DNA from: Shewanella oneidensis MR-1
GTDB taxonomy: Bacteria > Pseudomonadota > Gammaproteobacteria > Enterobacterales > Shewanellaceae
Assembly: GCF_000146165.2 (NCBI RefSeq)
Contig: NC_004347.2
Location: 3,320,790-3,384,789, forward strand
DNA length: 64,000 bases
Direction of reading: 5' to 3'
Part shown: piece by piece, positions 8,845 through 16,746 of the stretch
Numbering within the stretch: the stretch's first letter is position 1
How the letters are laid out: each line of letters opens with the position of its first letter
Position numbers and translations under genes: made by a program
The notes under the pieces: generated by a model
What the model was told of the DNA's origin: nothing
Seen by the model: the letters and a program-made list of their open reading frames with translations, nothing else
The model's database searches: none

Positions 8845-9813
8845 CTGCTCTTTTCTCATAAAATGCCTTACCAGCACTAACATAACGCCTAACATGCCGC
8901 CGAGCATTGTGCCTAATGCACAAATTAATGCGCGTTTGGGCTTAGCTTTTTCTTCAGGCGCTAATGCAGGGTCAATAGTTTTAAATACGTATTCATCGCG
9001 CACTTCGGCAAACATAATGGTTTTTGCCTGCTCTTCAATCAATTTGTAAAGCACGGTTTTGATGTCGGCAACATTGGTTGAAGCGATTTGTTTATTTAAA
9101 AACTCAGTACTGCGGTGCGCTTCAGCAACGTCACGCTCCTTCATTACTTTATTAATATCTTGAATTAACCAAGTGACCCATTGCTGCGCAACTGTCGGGG
9201 ATAAATGCTCAACTGATAAAGTCACCATACCGGTATCTTTGGCTTTATTGACCACAATCATTTTACTAAAGGCTTTATAGGCCTCTTGCATTGATGGCTC
9301 AGGTTTAAATGGCGCTTTAACTTCGCGCACCCAAGTATTAGTTTGTTCGTTAAATAGCTCAGGATCATAGATAAGTTTATCTGCATCTCTGTCCCATTTT
9401 TCTGCCGCCATTAAATCGGCAAGGATATTGTGCTTTTGAATAAACTCGCTGGTAAATTGGCGAGACTTTAATACTTGAATTGCCAATTCAGTTTTATCAG
9501 TACCACCTTTACCACCGAGATTTACACCTGCAAGGCTTGCTAAACCACCAAATTGAGAAGCTAACGCACTTAAACCACCGCCTTGTTCCTCAGATGCAGG
9601 CGCAAGCAGGGCTTCAGATTTATAGATATTCGGTTGCTTTATGGCAAAGACCACTGCACCAACGGCAAATAAAGCAGTAACAGCCAAAATAATCCATTTA
9701 CCGCGCCAGATGACAGCAAAAAGCTCACGAAGATCGATTTCGTCGTCTTGCACTTGAGGAAATCTGGCGTCGGATTGGTATGTGTTTGGATTTTGAGTAA
9801 TTTGTGTATTCAT
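8824..9813 (-). CDS. wzz: Polysaccharide chain-length determinant
   Basis: This 329-residue Wzz/PCP-type inner-membrane protein has a cytoplasmic N-terminus, a first membrane segment at about 38-58 ('WIILAVTALFAVGAVVFAI'), a large periplasmic helical domain, and a second membrane segment at about 293-315, preceded by the proline-rich 'PALAPEEKAKPKRA'. It sets the modal length of the polymer made with Wzy. The last residues and the TAG stop lie inside CTAG heptamers (8824-8844), and another heptamer run (9821-9838) ends 8 bases before the ATG, so the gene is bracketed by the repeats. The Shine-Dalgarno sequence is weak, perhaps because the repeat replaced the original leader. Confidence 0.9.
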   Translation of the reverse strand: MNTQITQNPNTYQSDARFPQVQDDEIDLRELFAVIWRGKWIILAVTALFAVGAVVFAIKQPNIYKSEALLAPASEEQGGGLSALASQFGGLASLAGVNLGGKGGTDKTELAIQVLKSRQFTSEFIQKHNILADLMAAEKWDRDADKLIYDPELFNEQTNTWVREVKAPFKPEPSMQEAYKAFSKMIVVNKAKDTGMVTLSVEHLSPTVAQQWVTWLIQDINKVMKERDVAEAHRSTEFLNKQIASTNVADIKTVLYKLIEEQAKTIMFAEVRDEYVFKTIDPALAPEEKAKPKRALICALGTMLGGMLGVMLVLVRHFMRKEQNLESRV

Positions 9814-9820
9814 TGGTTCT

Positions 9821-9838
9821 TCAGATTCTAGATTCTAG
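9821..9838. repeat. CTAG heptamer run immediately upstream of wzz
   Basis: CTAG occurs at 9828 and 9835 with the unit CTAGATT, preceded by a degenerate unit (CAGATT). The run occupies the translation-initiation leader of wzz. Confidence 0.75.
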
Positions 9839-9864
9839 TACGCTGCGCGGCGAGAGCGCTGCGC

Positions 9865-9913
9865 TTCTATAAGGGCAAAAGCTAAAAGCAGAGCGGGCTG
9901 AGCCCTTATAGAA
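9865..9913. repeat. Perfect 12-bp inverted repeat within the four-helix/wzz intergenic repeat
   Basis: TTCTATAAGGGC (9865-9876) is exactly inverted as GCCCTTATAGAA (9902-9913) around a 25-base loop. In the polysaccharide transcript it would form a stable stem. There is no U-tract, so it is not an obvious terminator. It lies between CTAG runs at 9828-9838 and 9939-9970. Confidence 0.7.
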
Positions 9914-9938
9914 AGAGCAGAGCGTCGCTTCGCGACTT

Positions 9939-9970
9939 CTAGATTCTAGAGCCTCGTAGTGGCGTTCTAG
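9939..9970. repeat. CTAG repeat cluster downstream of the four-helix gene
   Basis: CTAG occurs at 9939, 9946 and 9967, spaced 7 and 21 bases. Units are CTAGATT, CTAGAGC and a module containing CTCGTAGTGGCGTT, which recurs as CCACATAGTGGCGTT and CCACGTAGTGGCGTC elsewhere. It ends 22 bases from the stop of the four-helix gene. Confidence 0.75.
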
Positions 9971-9992
9971 CCGCTGCGAAGCCGAGTTATTC

Positions 9993-10346
9993 TTAGCTTT
10001 TACTCTTACTTTGCTTTTGTTTGATAATTGCACCTAAGATTTTGGCTAATTCTTTTGCTTCTTGAACCATAAGTAACGCGGGTTCCTTTGCCAAATATCC
10101 AACTTCAATACCTATATAAAGTTGGGTGACTAGTTCTCCTAGAGAGCCTTTGGCATAGTACAAAAAGCGAATTTGATCTTTTAGTGTTTCACGCTCTTCA
10201 CCCTCAGCAATATTTGAAGGGATAGATAATCCTGAACGGGTTATTTGATCTTTAAAACCCCAATTACTTACTGATTCTGTCACTTGATATATTTGACAAG
10301 ATAATCTCGAAGCTCTTTTCCAAACATCCAGTTGTTCGAATCGCAT
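9993..10346 (-). CDS. Four-helix-bundle protein (23S rRNA intervening-sequence/Avd-like family), intact
   Basis: This 117-residue protein has the TIGR02436/PF05635 pattern. It begins MRFEQLDVWKRASRLSCQIY, followed by 'GFKDQITRSGLSIPSNIAEG' (about 30-49), 'QIRFLYYAKGSLGELVTQLY', and a lysine-rich tail. The family forms small, basic, usually pentameric helical bundles. Members include proteins encoded in rRNA intervening sequences and Avd, which binds the reverse transcriptase of diversity-generating retroelements. No reverse transcriptase is visible here. A good Shine-Dalgarno (AAAGGAG, 6 bases from ATG) shows it is translated on its own. It lies between the SLBB export gene and wzz, and both flanks consist of CTAG-bounded repeats. 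Its cellular function is unknown. Confidence 0.88.
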   Translation of the reverse strand: MRFEQLDVWKRASRLSCQIYQVTESVSNWGFKDQITRSGLSIPSNIAEGEERETLKDQIRFLYYAKGSLGELVTQLYIGIEVGYLAKEPALLMVQEAKELAKILGAIIKQKQSKSKS

Positions 10347-10399
10347 GAGAGCTCCTTTCAGTCGCGAGAATCGAGGAAAACAGAGCGGTCTGCGCCCTG

Positions 10400-10486
10400 C
10401 TAGATTCTAGAGCCACATAGTGGCGTTCTAGCGCGAAGCGTCCTAGAGCAGCGTTTTTTGCTGCGTCCTAGAGTGAAGCGTTCTAG
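10400..10486. repeat. CTAG-bounded hairpin cluster upstream of the four-helix gene
   Basis: CTAG occurs at 10400, 10407, 10428, 10443, 10468 and 10483. Between CTAG boxes are small hairpins: CCACATAGTGG (CCAC/GTGG stem) and GCAGCGTTTTTTGCTGCG (GCAGC/GCTGC stem), plus GCGAAGC. The cluster fills the gap between the stop of the SLBB gene (10519) and the four-helix gene. Confidence 0.8.
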
Positions 10487-10518
10487 CAGCGGCGAAGCAG
10501 CGACCTATCATCTTCGTT

Positions 10519-13284
10519 TTACAAGCCTGCGATGGCTGAGATAGCGACAGCGGTGTTATAGATAATGCCTGTCACTTGCGTCCAAAGAGTTAGATTATCT
10601 TTATATTCGGTATCTAATGGCACAATCACAGTATCACCCGGTTGTAATTGTTCACCACTGCTAAACCAGCTTGAGCGTGATGGCATCAATACCGAACCAT
10701 TTGCTTGAATAACGTAAGTTCGACCGGCATCAGCACGCTCTCTTGCACCGCCTGACATTGCTAGATACTGGTCTATCGTTAATCCGTCTTTAAATCTGTG
10801 GGTGGCGGGATGTTGAACTTCACCCATTACCGCAATTGTTTGCTTAGTTGAAGGGACATATAAAATGTCAGCATCTTCTAACTGCAAATCCGCCTGAGTA
10901 ATACCGAGTGAAATTGCGGGTAAATCGACAACTAAACGGCCAACCGCTTTAATATTTTCAAGGTCAGCTAGCATTAATTGCGCATCGGCATAATTAACCA
11001 CCGTACCATCCTTTGAAATCCCACGGGTAGCGATATCGCGACGCAGTTGGTCTGCCAGCTTTTTGATTTCAATCTGTTCTTGTTGACGCACAGATTCACG
11101 CACAAAGACTGCTGAAGGTAATGCAGCATAGTCGGTAAAACCACCCACTCGGGTGATTAAGTCGCTTAAAGTTTCACCACGGCGAATATTGTAACGACCA
11201 GGGAATTTAACCTCGCCTCTTACCTCAACCACTTTGGTCTCTTGCCAATCAGGCGTGGTCATCACGGTAAGAATATCTCTGCCGGATAACATTAAATTGG
11301 CACTTGAGTTATTTTGCAGTGCTAGAGCAAGGTCGATATTTTTGTGCTCAGTTTTTGAGCCTGAATTATCAACTACCGTTGATGTTAATTCGGCTCTGGT
11401 TGTGTAGGCGCCTTCTTTTAAGCCGCCTGCCGCAACAATTAAGTCATTAACTTTCGCACCAGAGGTTAGTGGATAAAGACCTGGTAAACGTACCTGACCA
11501 TCGACTCCGACAACTTGAATCCCTGCCCCTGCTCGGCCCTGATTATTAAGCTTAACCATCACCGGATAGAGCAATTCTTGGCGTGCCATTTGATTACTCA
11601 GCTTGAGTAACTCTGCATCATCAAATAAATTCGCCAGCATTTTGTTGACGACACCTTTAACCACAGCAACATCTTCTGACTCGGTTTTGTCGGTTACAAC
11701 AACACCAGCCAACTGTGTACGCTGGGTTAATCTGCTCTTATCAAGCTGGACAAATCCCGCTTTGAATAAATCAGAACTGATCAGCGTATTGGTATTTAAG
11801 GAAGTCACCTTCTCAACGCGCTGTTTAACTAACTTATTCAGCTCGAAACGATTTTGTACATCGTCAGAAAAATTAAACACGATGACTTTATCACGGGCTT
11901 TTAGCTCAATATCTTGGTCACTGTTTTTATTGCTAATCGCTTTACCCGGTGAAAACTGACGAACTTCAATATCACCATATTGGTTCACTTCGCGAACCAC
12001 TAAGCCATAATCTAAATCAGCTGAAATGGCTAAATCACCCCAAATTGAGGGAAAAACATCACTGATTTTTTGCCCCGCAAACCATTGATATTTACCAGGG
12101 CGCACAACGGCACCGACTACAGTTACAGCACTTTCAAACTGCTCAGAAGCGTTTTTAACATGAATAACATCACCCGCCTTGGCCAATGTCATTTTGCCCT
12201 GTTCGCTAGTGAGGTCGACGTTGATGACTGTTTTTAACGATTTGCTGTTATAACGCTCGACTGAACTGCTTTTTGGATACGCGCCAGGATTTAACCCCGC
12301 AGCCATAGCAATAACATCAGCCATGGATTCATTATTTTTTAACTCATAAATGGCTGGGCGTCTTACTTCGCCAGAAACGCTAACGAGGCCACCAATTGAA
12401 GGAATAAAGACGACATCACCAGAACGTAAGCGTTGATCGCCTGATGCGTCACCTTTTAGCAGCAGGTCATATAAGTCCAAGGTGCCAACAAGCTTGCCAT
12501 TACGTTTCAATTGCACATTACGCAGTGAGCCGATTTCGTTAACGCCACCTGCAACAAATAACGCTTGGGTGATAGTCGATAAGCTAGAAACGGTGTATGA
12601 ACCAGGTTTGTAAGCATCACCCGCCACAAATATACGAATAGAGCGCAATTCACCCATGGTGATATTGGACTCAATTCCAATCATTTGTTGTTGAATACGC
12701 TGCGCCAGCGTTTCTCTTAACTCTGAAAACGTTAAACCATTTACAGGGATAGGGCCTAACTCAGGGAATTGAATCACTCCTTCGCGATTAATCACTAGGT
12801 CGTATTCTTTATTCTCTTTCCCATAAAGCTGTATTTTGATGTTATCGCCTGGACCAACAAGATATTCCCCAGGTACAGGCACATCAGACACTGGTGCAAA
12901 TGTACTTGGCTCACCCGCAAACATTTCATAACCAAAACGACGAAGCTTGAGGTTGGAAGAATCCACAGAGAAATCTAATTCTGCCTTTTCTTTTTTATCG
13001 GTTGTTGCATCGGAGCGTTCAGATTGCATGTCACGCTCAGAAACAACCTGCGGATTTGCTATCTGCGGCTGTGCTTGACTACCGGAAATCATACTGGGAT
13101 CAATTCCGTATTGTCTTGCTAAGCGCTGTTGTTCAGCTTTGGGTAATTGTTTGAATTGTTCAATCATCTGCGGAGAGGGCGTAACGGCTTGCGCCTGAGC
13201 GCCCATCAATATTGCAGCACTCATGCCTGCGAATATCGCGACTCGATTGGCCGCTTTGATGTATTTTTTAAGTTGTTGTAACAC
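10519..13284 (-). CDS. Long SLBB-domain polysaccharide export protein
   Basis: This 921-residue protein has a signal peptide (about 1-33, cleavage after 'GAQAQA') and a Poly_export domain (about 135-210, 'EYLVGPGDNIKIQLYGKE'). A series of SLBB (soluble-ligand-binding beta-grasp) domains follows, seen as repeated 'V.V.GEV..PG.Y' segments near 295, 390, 610, 705 and 830. It is the outer-membrane/periplasmic export component, analogous to Wza but more than twice as long and with no lipobox cysteine. The start is GTG with Shine-Dalgarno GGAG 7 bases upstream. It is the first gene of the RfaH-type operon. No Wzc-type kinase or Wzb phosphatase is visible in this window. Confidence 0.87.
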   Translation of the reverse strand: MLQQLKKYIKAANRVAIFAGMSAAILMGAQAQAVTPSPQMIEQFKQLPKAEQQRLARQYGIDPSMISGSQAQPQIANPQVVSERDMQSERSDATTDKKEKAELDFSVDSSNLKLRRFGYEMFAGEPSTFAPVSDVPVPGEYLVGPGDNIKIQLYGKENKEYDLVINREGVIQFPELGPIPVNGLTFSELRETLAQRIQQQMIGIESNITMGELRSIRIFVAGDAYKPGSYTVSSLSTITQALFVAGGVNEIGSLRNVQLKRNGKLVGTLDLYDLLLKGDASGDQRLRSGDVVFIPSIGGLVSVSGEVRRPAIYELKNNESMADVIAMAAGLNPGAYPKSSSVERYNSKSLKTVINVDLTSEQGKMTLAKAGDVIHVKNASEQFESAVTVVGAVVRPGKYQWFAGQKISDVFPSIWGDLAISADLDYGLVVREVNQYGDIEVRQFSPGKAISNKNSDQDIELKARDKVIVFNFSDDVQNRFELNKLVKQRVEKVTSLNTNTLISSDLFKAGFVQLDKSRLTQRTQLAGVVVTDKTESEDVAVVKGVVNKMLANLFDDAELLKLSNQMARQELLYPVMVKLNNQGRAGAGIQVVGVDGQVRLPGLYPLTSGAKVNDLIVAAGGLKEGAYTTRAELTSTVVDNSGSKTEHKNIDLALALQNNSSANLMLSGRDILTVMTTPDWQETKVVEVRGEVKFPGRYNIRRGETLSDLITRVGGFTDYAALPSAVFVRESVRQQEQIEIKKLADQLRRDIATRGISKDGTVVNYADAQLMLADLENIKAVGRLVVDLPAISLGITQADLQLEDADILYVPSTKQTIAVMGEVQHPATHRFKDGLTIDQYLAMSGGARERADAGRTYVIQANGSVLMPSRSSWFSSGEQLQPGDTVIVPLDTEYKDNLTLWTQVTGIIYNTAVAISAIAGL

Positions 13285-13346
13285 CAGATATCTCCGATTG
13301 GGTTAAAGATGAAAAACAATGATAAAGCAGTGCGGGCTACGCCCTT

Positions 13347-13389
13347 CTAGATTCTAGGTCCTAGAGCAGCGCTCTTTGCTGCGTTCTAG
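13347..13389. repeat. CTAG-bounded repeat cluster in the leader of the polysaccharide operon
   Basis: CTAG occurs at 13347, 13354, 13361 and 13386. The last interval contains the hairpin GCAGCGCTCTTTGCTGCG, the same module seen near 10447, 16664 and 21282. It lies between the ops element and the first gene of the operon, so it is transcribed. Confidence 0.75.
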
Positions 13390-13423
13390 CAGTTGCAAAG
13401 CAACGTCCTTCTTTGCTTTCAGG

Positions 13424-13435
13424 CACGCTACCGCC
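13424..13435 (-). promoter_or_regulatory. ops element (RfaH recruitment site) in the operon leader
   Basis: The minus strand reads GGCGGTAGCGTG exactly, the ops core of JUMPstart sequences, about 140 bases upstream of the first polysaccharide gene. RfaH binds the non-template ops DNA of a paused elongation complex and then suppresses termination and couples translation. An rfaH homologue is encoded about 520 bases upstream, which supports the assignment. The promoter should lie between 13436 and 13952. That stretch is A+T-rich and contains no gene I can support. Confidence 0.88.
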
Positions 13436-13843
13436 CATAGATTGCGGCCTCTATATTGCCCTTCGCACAGCGAAAAATATATTTTTTCAAAAACTTAGCG
13501 ATTACTGCTTGCGATAATGCGATTTAACTGTTGCTTTTCCGAAGTCCCAAACTGATCAGTTAAGCATCTTTAGTTTCGCTACCATCTTCAAAAAAGCTAA
13601 GACTGACTGACAGATTAAGCCCGCGAGTCTCATATTGCTACAGTGTAAAAAACAAGTAAAACTTTAGTTGCACACAACAATTTTACCACTTAAATCAGCC
13701 ACAAAAATTGTACAGCTAAACCACTACGTCGTTTGTTTAAAAAATGTGCATACAAATTATGTTTAACTTTTTATGGTGCAAATTTAGTTTTGTGATACAA
13801 CTCCAACACATGAATAAACATAAGATACTGAAATTTTTATACT

Positions 13844-13877
13844 TTTCATTTCAGGCTCACTATCGTTTGAAATGAAA
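13844..13877. promoter_or_regulatory. 10-bp inverted repeat in the region upstream of the polysaccharide operon
   Basis: TTTCATTTCA and TGAAATGAAA are exact inverses separated by 14 bases. The site lies between rfaH and the ops leader, beside A+T-rich sequence that could hold the operon promoter. It could be an operator or a stem at the end of the rfaH transcript; no U-tract follows on the minus strand. The assignment as regulatory is inference. Confidence 0.35.
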
Positions 13878-13952
13878 TAACTCAACCTATGGCAAATGTC
13901 TTACAAAACTCTAAGCTAAAGTCTTAATCAACATAGTGAAATAGTTCACAAC

Positions 13953-14453
13953 TCACACTCGTTCCACAGACTGTTCTGGCACAGTTAAGATATTGATCTG
14001 TCCCATAATATTAAATAAAACGTGGCAACGTTTGTTTGGGCATTTCTCTTGAAAAATAGCTTCTAAGTCAGCAAACGGGCCGTCTTTGAAACGAATTTTT
14101 TCCCCTGTTTTTAGCTCTAACGGAGTATCTAAAACCGATTGGGAAGGGGTTAATTCTTTCATGCGAATAGCGTGAATAATGCGATCGTCTATGGGTGTCA
14201 TTTTTTCCTGACAATTAACGATACGACTCACACCGCGAGTAGAGTGGACCTGCTTAACACTGGTTTGGCTTGGGTCAAAATTGATAAACAAGTAGTTTGG
14301 GAATAAAGGCACACGGCAGATCCGCTTCTGACCGCGTTGAGATTTTTCTTCAGAGACCATGGGTAAATACGTCTCTAAATTTTGAAGTGCTAAGTTCTGT
14401 TGTGCCCTCACTTCACTACGAGGTTTACAGTACAAAAGGTACCATGCCTTCAT
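13953..14453 (-). CDS. rfaH: Transcription antitermination factor RfaH
   Basis: This 166-residue NusG paralogue has an NGN domain (about 1-100, starting MKAWYLLYCKPRSEVRAQQN). It includes 'PLFPNYLFINFD' and 'TRGVSRIVN', followed by a linker and a KOW domain (about 112-166, 'LKTGEKIRFKDGPFADLEAI'). RfaH is specific for operons with an ops site, and one lies at 13424-13435 in the same orientation. It probably controls expression of the large polysaccharide operon. It is transcribed toward that operon but is separated from it by about 670 bases, so it is likely a separate unit. The Shine-Dalgarno before the ATG at 14453 is weak. Confidence 0.92.
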   Translation of the reverse strand: MKAWYLLYCKPRSEVRAQQNLALQNLETYLPMVSEEKSQRGQKRICRVPLFPNYLFINFDPSQTSVKQVHSTRGVSRIVNCQEKMTPIDDRIIHAIRMKELTPSQSVLDTPLELKTGEKIRFKDGPFADLEAIFQEKCPNKRCHVLFNIMGQINILTVPEQSVERV

Positions 14454-14927
14454 CTATTAATCTCACTACCCTATGTTAAGTGACGTCCATTCACGGCTCG
14501 CAATCATAACAAAGTAGTGAAGACAGATGGAAGCAGTTTTTTGGCCGCTAAAGCATAGCCGCTCGGTATCTAAACAAAGTCACAATATATTAGAAAAATC
14601 AATATTAATCGGCATTAGCGGCGAGTTGCAGATAATCTCACCAGTTAGCAAGTCAAAATTGACTTTAGTTACTTTTAAAGGGTATATAAGATGGGTTTTT
14701 AGCGAAAATATCCAATTTAACGCTTAAAATATTACTTTTATTATAAGAACGTAACAATAACTCATACTTAAATCGTAGCAATTCAACAATTTACCTTTGC
14801 CGTTAAGCTAGAGCTAAATCATGAATTGACTAAGGATAAATGAGCAGAGCAACAACCATTTTTCTGTGGTGACATCATCCTGTTTCAGGGGCGCCACAGG
14901 CAATCACGAGCTTAAGGTGGAAACTTC
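14454..14927. other. Divergent intergenic region between rfaH and the peptide transporter gene
   Basis: These 474 bases must contain the promoters of both divergent genes. I see A+T-rich stretches around 14690-14790 and a short inverted repeat (CTGTGG at 14864-14869 and CCACAG at 14894-14899) just before the transporter gene. I see no RNA gene and no convincing coding frame; a 66-codon open frame at 14527-14727 has no protein-like features. Confidence 0.5.
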
Positions 14928-16430
14928 ATGAGCGTAGCAAAACCACAAGGGACAATGCTTGGCCATCCCAAGGGGCTGTTCCTTCTGTTTACGACAGAAC
15001 TCTGGGAACGTTTTAGTTATTATGCAATGCGTGCCATTTTGGTGCTGTATTTGGTGGACCAAGTTGGCAAGCAAGGCGGAGGGTTAGGTTGGACCCAAGC
15101 CGACGCGCTGTCACTCTATGGTACCTTCACGGCTTTAGTTTACTTAACTCCACTTATCGGTGGCTGGTTAGCTGATAATTTTCTGGGTCAACGTAAAGCT
15201 ATCTATTTTGGCGGCGCTTTAATGGCAACAGGCCAGTTTATGCTAGCCGCACCGCATGCATGGTTTCCTGGTATTGAAACGACTGTTTTCTATATCGGCT
15301 TAGGAACACTGATTTTGGGTAACGGTTTATTCAAACCAAATATCTCTACTATGGTGGGTGATCTGTATGAGGAAGGTGACCATAGACGCGATGGTGCGTT
15401 TACCATCTTCTATATGGGGATTAACTTAGGAGCGGCATTATCTGGCTTCGTTGTTGCTTGGGCCTATACCAGCTTTGGTCATGCTGAAGTTATCAATGGT
15501 AAAGAAGTATTTATCAATAACTGGCAAGCAGGTTTCTTCTGTGCCGGGATTGGTATGCTACTTTCCTTGGTTATCCAGTTTTTGTTTGCACAAAAATTAC
15601 TGGGTGATATTGGTACTGTGCCAGCGGCTAGGCTTGAGCGTGAGCGCCAAGCTAAATTAGGCAATGTTCGCAAAGAACCCCTTACGAAAGTTGAACGTGA
15701 CCGTATTAAGGTCATCATGGTACTTGGTTTGTTTACCATCATCTTCTGGGCTGGTTTCGAACAAGCTGGCGGCTTAATGAATTTATTTACCAATGAATTC
15801 ACTGACCGTTACATTGGCACATGGGAAGTACCAACAACTTACTTCCAATCACTTAACGCCATTTTCATTGTGTTATTTGCTCCTGTTGTTGCCTCTATTT
15901 GGATCCGTTTAGGTAAAAATGAACCTAACTCACCAGTTAAATTTGCTTTAGGTCTTGTGCTGTTAGCTATCGGTTTCCTCTTTATGATTGGTGCCGTTGT
16001 TGAAATGGGCGGTGATGCCTCCGCTAAATCAAGCATGTGGTGGTTAGTGGGTGCTTATTTCTTCCATACCATGGGGGAACTTTGCTTATCACCTATTGGC
16101 TTATCTATGGTAACTAAGCTAGCTCCGCTGCGTATTGCCTCTTTAATGATGGGAGCTTGGTTCCTATTCGTAGCTGCCGCAAACAAAATTGGTGGTGTGG
16201 TGGGTTCCTTTATCGGCCACGGCGGAGAAAAAGAAGAACAACTTGCTAATGCAATGGCAATTTTCTCTGGTATTGCGATTACCGCAGCTCTCTCAGGCGT
16301 TATTCTGTACTTTATGGCGGATAAATTAGTCGATTGGATGCACGGCGCGGAAAGCAAACATCATAACGAAGCTGAAGCGTTAGAAGCAGAAATTGCGGTA
16401 ACTGCTGAACACGAAGCAATTAAACGATAG
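14928..16430 (+). CDS. Proton-dependent oligopeptide transporter (POT/PTR family)
   Basis: This 500-residue inner-membrane symporter for di- and tripeptides has about 12-14 membrane helices. It carries the ExxERFSYYAMRAIL signature near residue 26 and the second PTR2 signature 'FTIFYMGINLGA' near 163. The C-terminus is a charged cytoplasmic tail ('HHNEAEALEAEIAVTAEHEA'). The start is supported by AAGGTGG about 7 bases before the ATG. It is a single-gene unit with its own terminator at 16541-16569. It belongs to the DtpA/TppB-like group, but the exact substrate range cannot be given. Confidence 0.92.
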   Translation: MSVAKPQGTMLGHPKGLFLLFTTELWERFSYYAMRAILVLYLVDQVGKQGGGLGWTQADALSLYGTFTALVYLTPLIGGWLADNFLGQRKAIYFGGALMATGQFMLAAPHAWFPGIETTVFYIGLGTLILGNGLFKPNISTMVGDLYEEGDHRRDGAFTIFYMGINLGAALSGFVVAWAYTSFGHAEVINGKEVFINNWQAGFFCAGIGMLLSLVIQFLFAQKLLGDIGTVPAARLERERQAKLGNVRKEPLTKVERDRIKVIMVLGLFTIIFWAGFEQAGGLMNLFTNEFTDRYIGTWEVPTTYFQSLNAIFIVLFAPVVASIWIRLGKNEPNSPVKFALGLVLLAIGFLFMIGAVVEMGGDASAKSSMWWLVGAYFFHTMGELCLSPIGLSMVTKLAPLRIASLMMGAWFLFVAAANKIGGVVGSFIGHGGEKEEQLANAMAIFSGIAITAALSGVILYFMADKLVDWMHGAESKHHNEAEALEAEIAVTAEHEAIKR

Positions 16431-16435
16431 CGCTG

Positions 16436-16487
16436 CTAGAAGCTATGACGCAGCAAAAATTGCTGCTCTAGGGTGCTTCGCTGCTAG
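16436..16487. repeat. CTAG-bounded repeat cluster just after the transporter stop
   Basis: CTAG occurs at 16436, 16468 and 16484. The interval contains CGCAGCAAAAATTGCTGC, the inverted form of the GCAGCG...GCTGCG module found in the other clusters. It begins 6 bases after the stop codon. Confidence 0.65.
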
Positions 16488-16540
16488 AGCTTTGCACTGT
16501 TAGAACGCTTCTACCATCCCGAATAATCCTATATTCGATA

Positions 16541-16569
16541 AAAACGCTGCAGAAATGCAGCGTTTTTTT
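16541..16569 (+). terminator. Rho-independent terminator of the peptide transporter gene
   Basis: AACGCTGCA and TGCAGCGTT form a 9-bp stem around a GAAA loop, followed by a run of T on the plus strand. It lies 110 bases after the transporter stop. Confidence 0.9.
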
Positions 16570-16625
16570 ATTGTGTCGCCATCTTTGCTTTTTGGAACTT
16601 GGCCTTAGGAGTTAGGCGCGAGGCC

Positions 16626-16734
16626 CTAGAATCTAGAATCTAGAATCTAGAAGTGGCGTTCTAGCAGCGCTTTTTGCTGCGCCCTAGAGGCCAAAGGCCG
16701 CCCTAGATTCTAGCGCCACGTAGTGGCGTCCTAG
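16626..16734. repeat. Largest CTAG heptamer and hairpin array
   Basis: Nine CTAG boxes occur at 16626, 16633, 16640, 16647, 16661, 16684, 16703, 16710 and 16731. It starts with three CTAGAAT units and a CTAGAAG. Then come CTAG-bounded modules: TGGCGTT, GCAGCGCTTTTTGCTGCG, GGCCAAAGGCC and CCACGTAGTGGCG. Most modules are short palindromes. It lies between the transporter terminator and the 3' end of the convergent response-regulator gene. Confidence 0.85.
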
Positions 16735-16746
16735 CATCTTATCTTC

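Noticed and set aside
9821..10033. 70-codon open frame on the minus strand over the four-helix/wzz intergenic region
   Set aside because: It consists of repeat-derived sequence, overlaps the end of the four-helix gene in another frame, and has no protein-like pattern.
9993..10346. Four-helix gene considered as avd of a diversity-generating retroelement
   Set aside because: No reverse transcriptase, template repeat/variable repeat pair, or C-type-lectin target gene is visible in the window.
14527..14727. 66-codon open frame on the plus strand between rfaH and the transporter
   Set aside because: No Shine-Dalgarno, no recognisable motif, and A+T-rich intergenic composition.
16626..16734. CTAG array considered as a CRISPR
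   Set aside because: Units are 7 bases with no unique spacers of constant length, and no cas genes are present.
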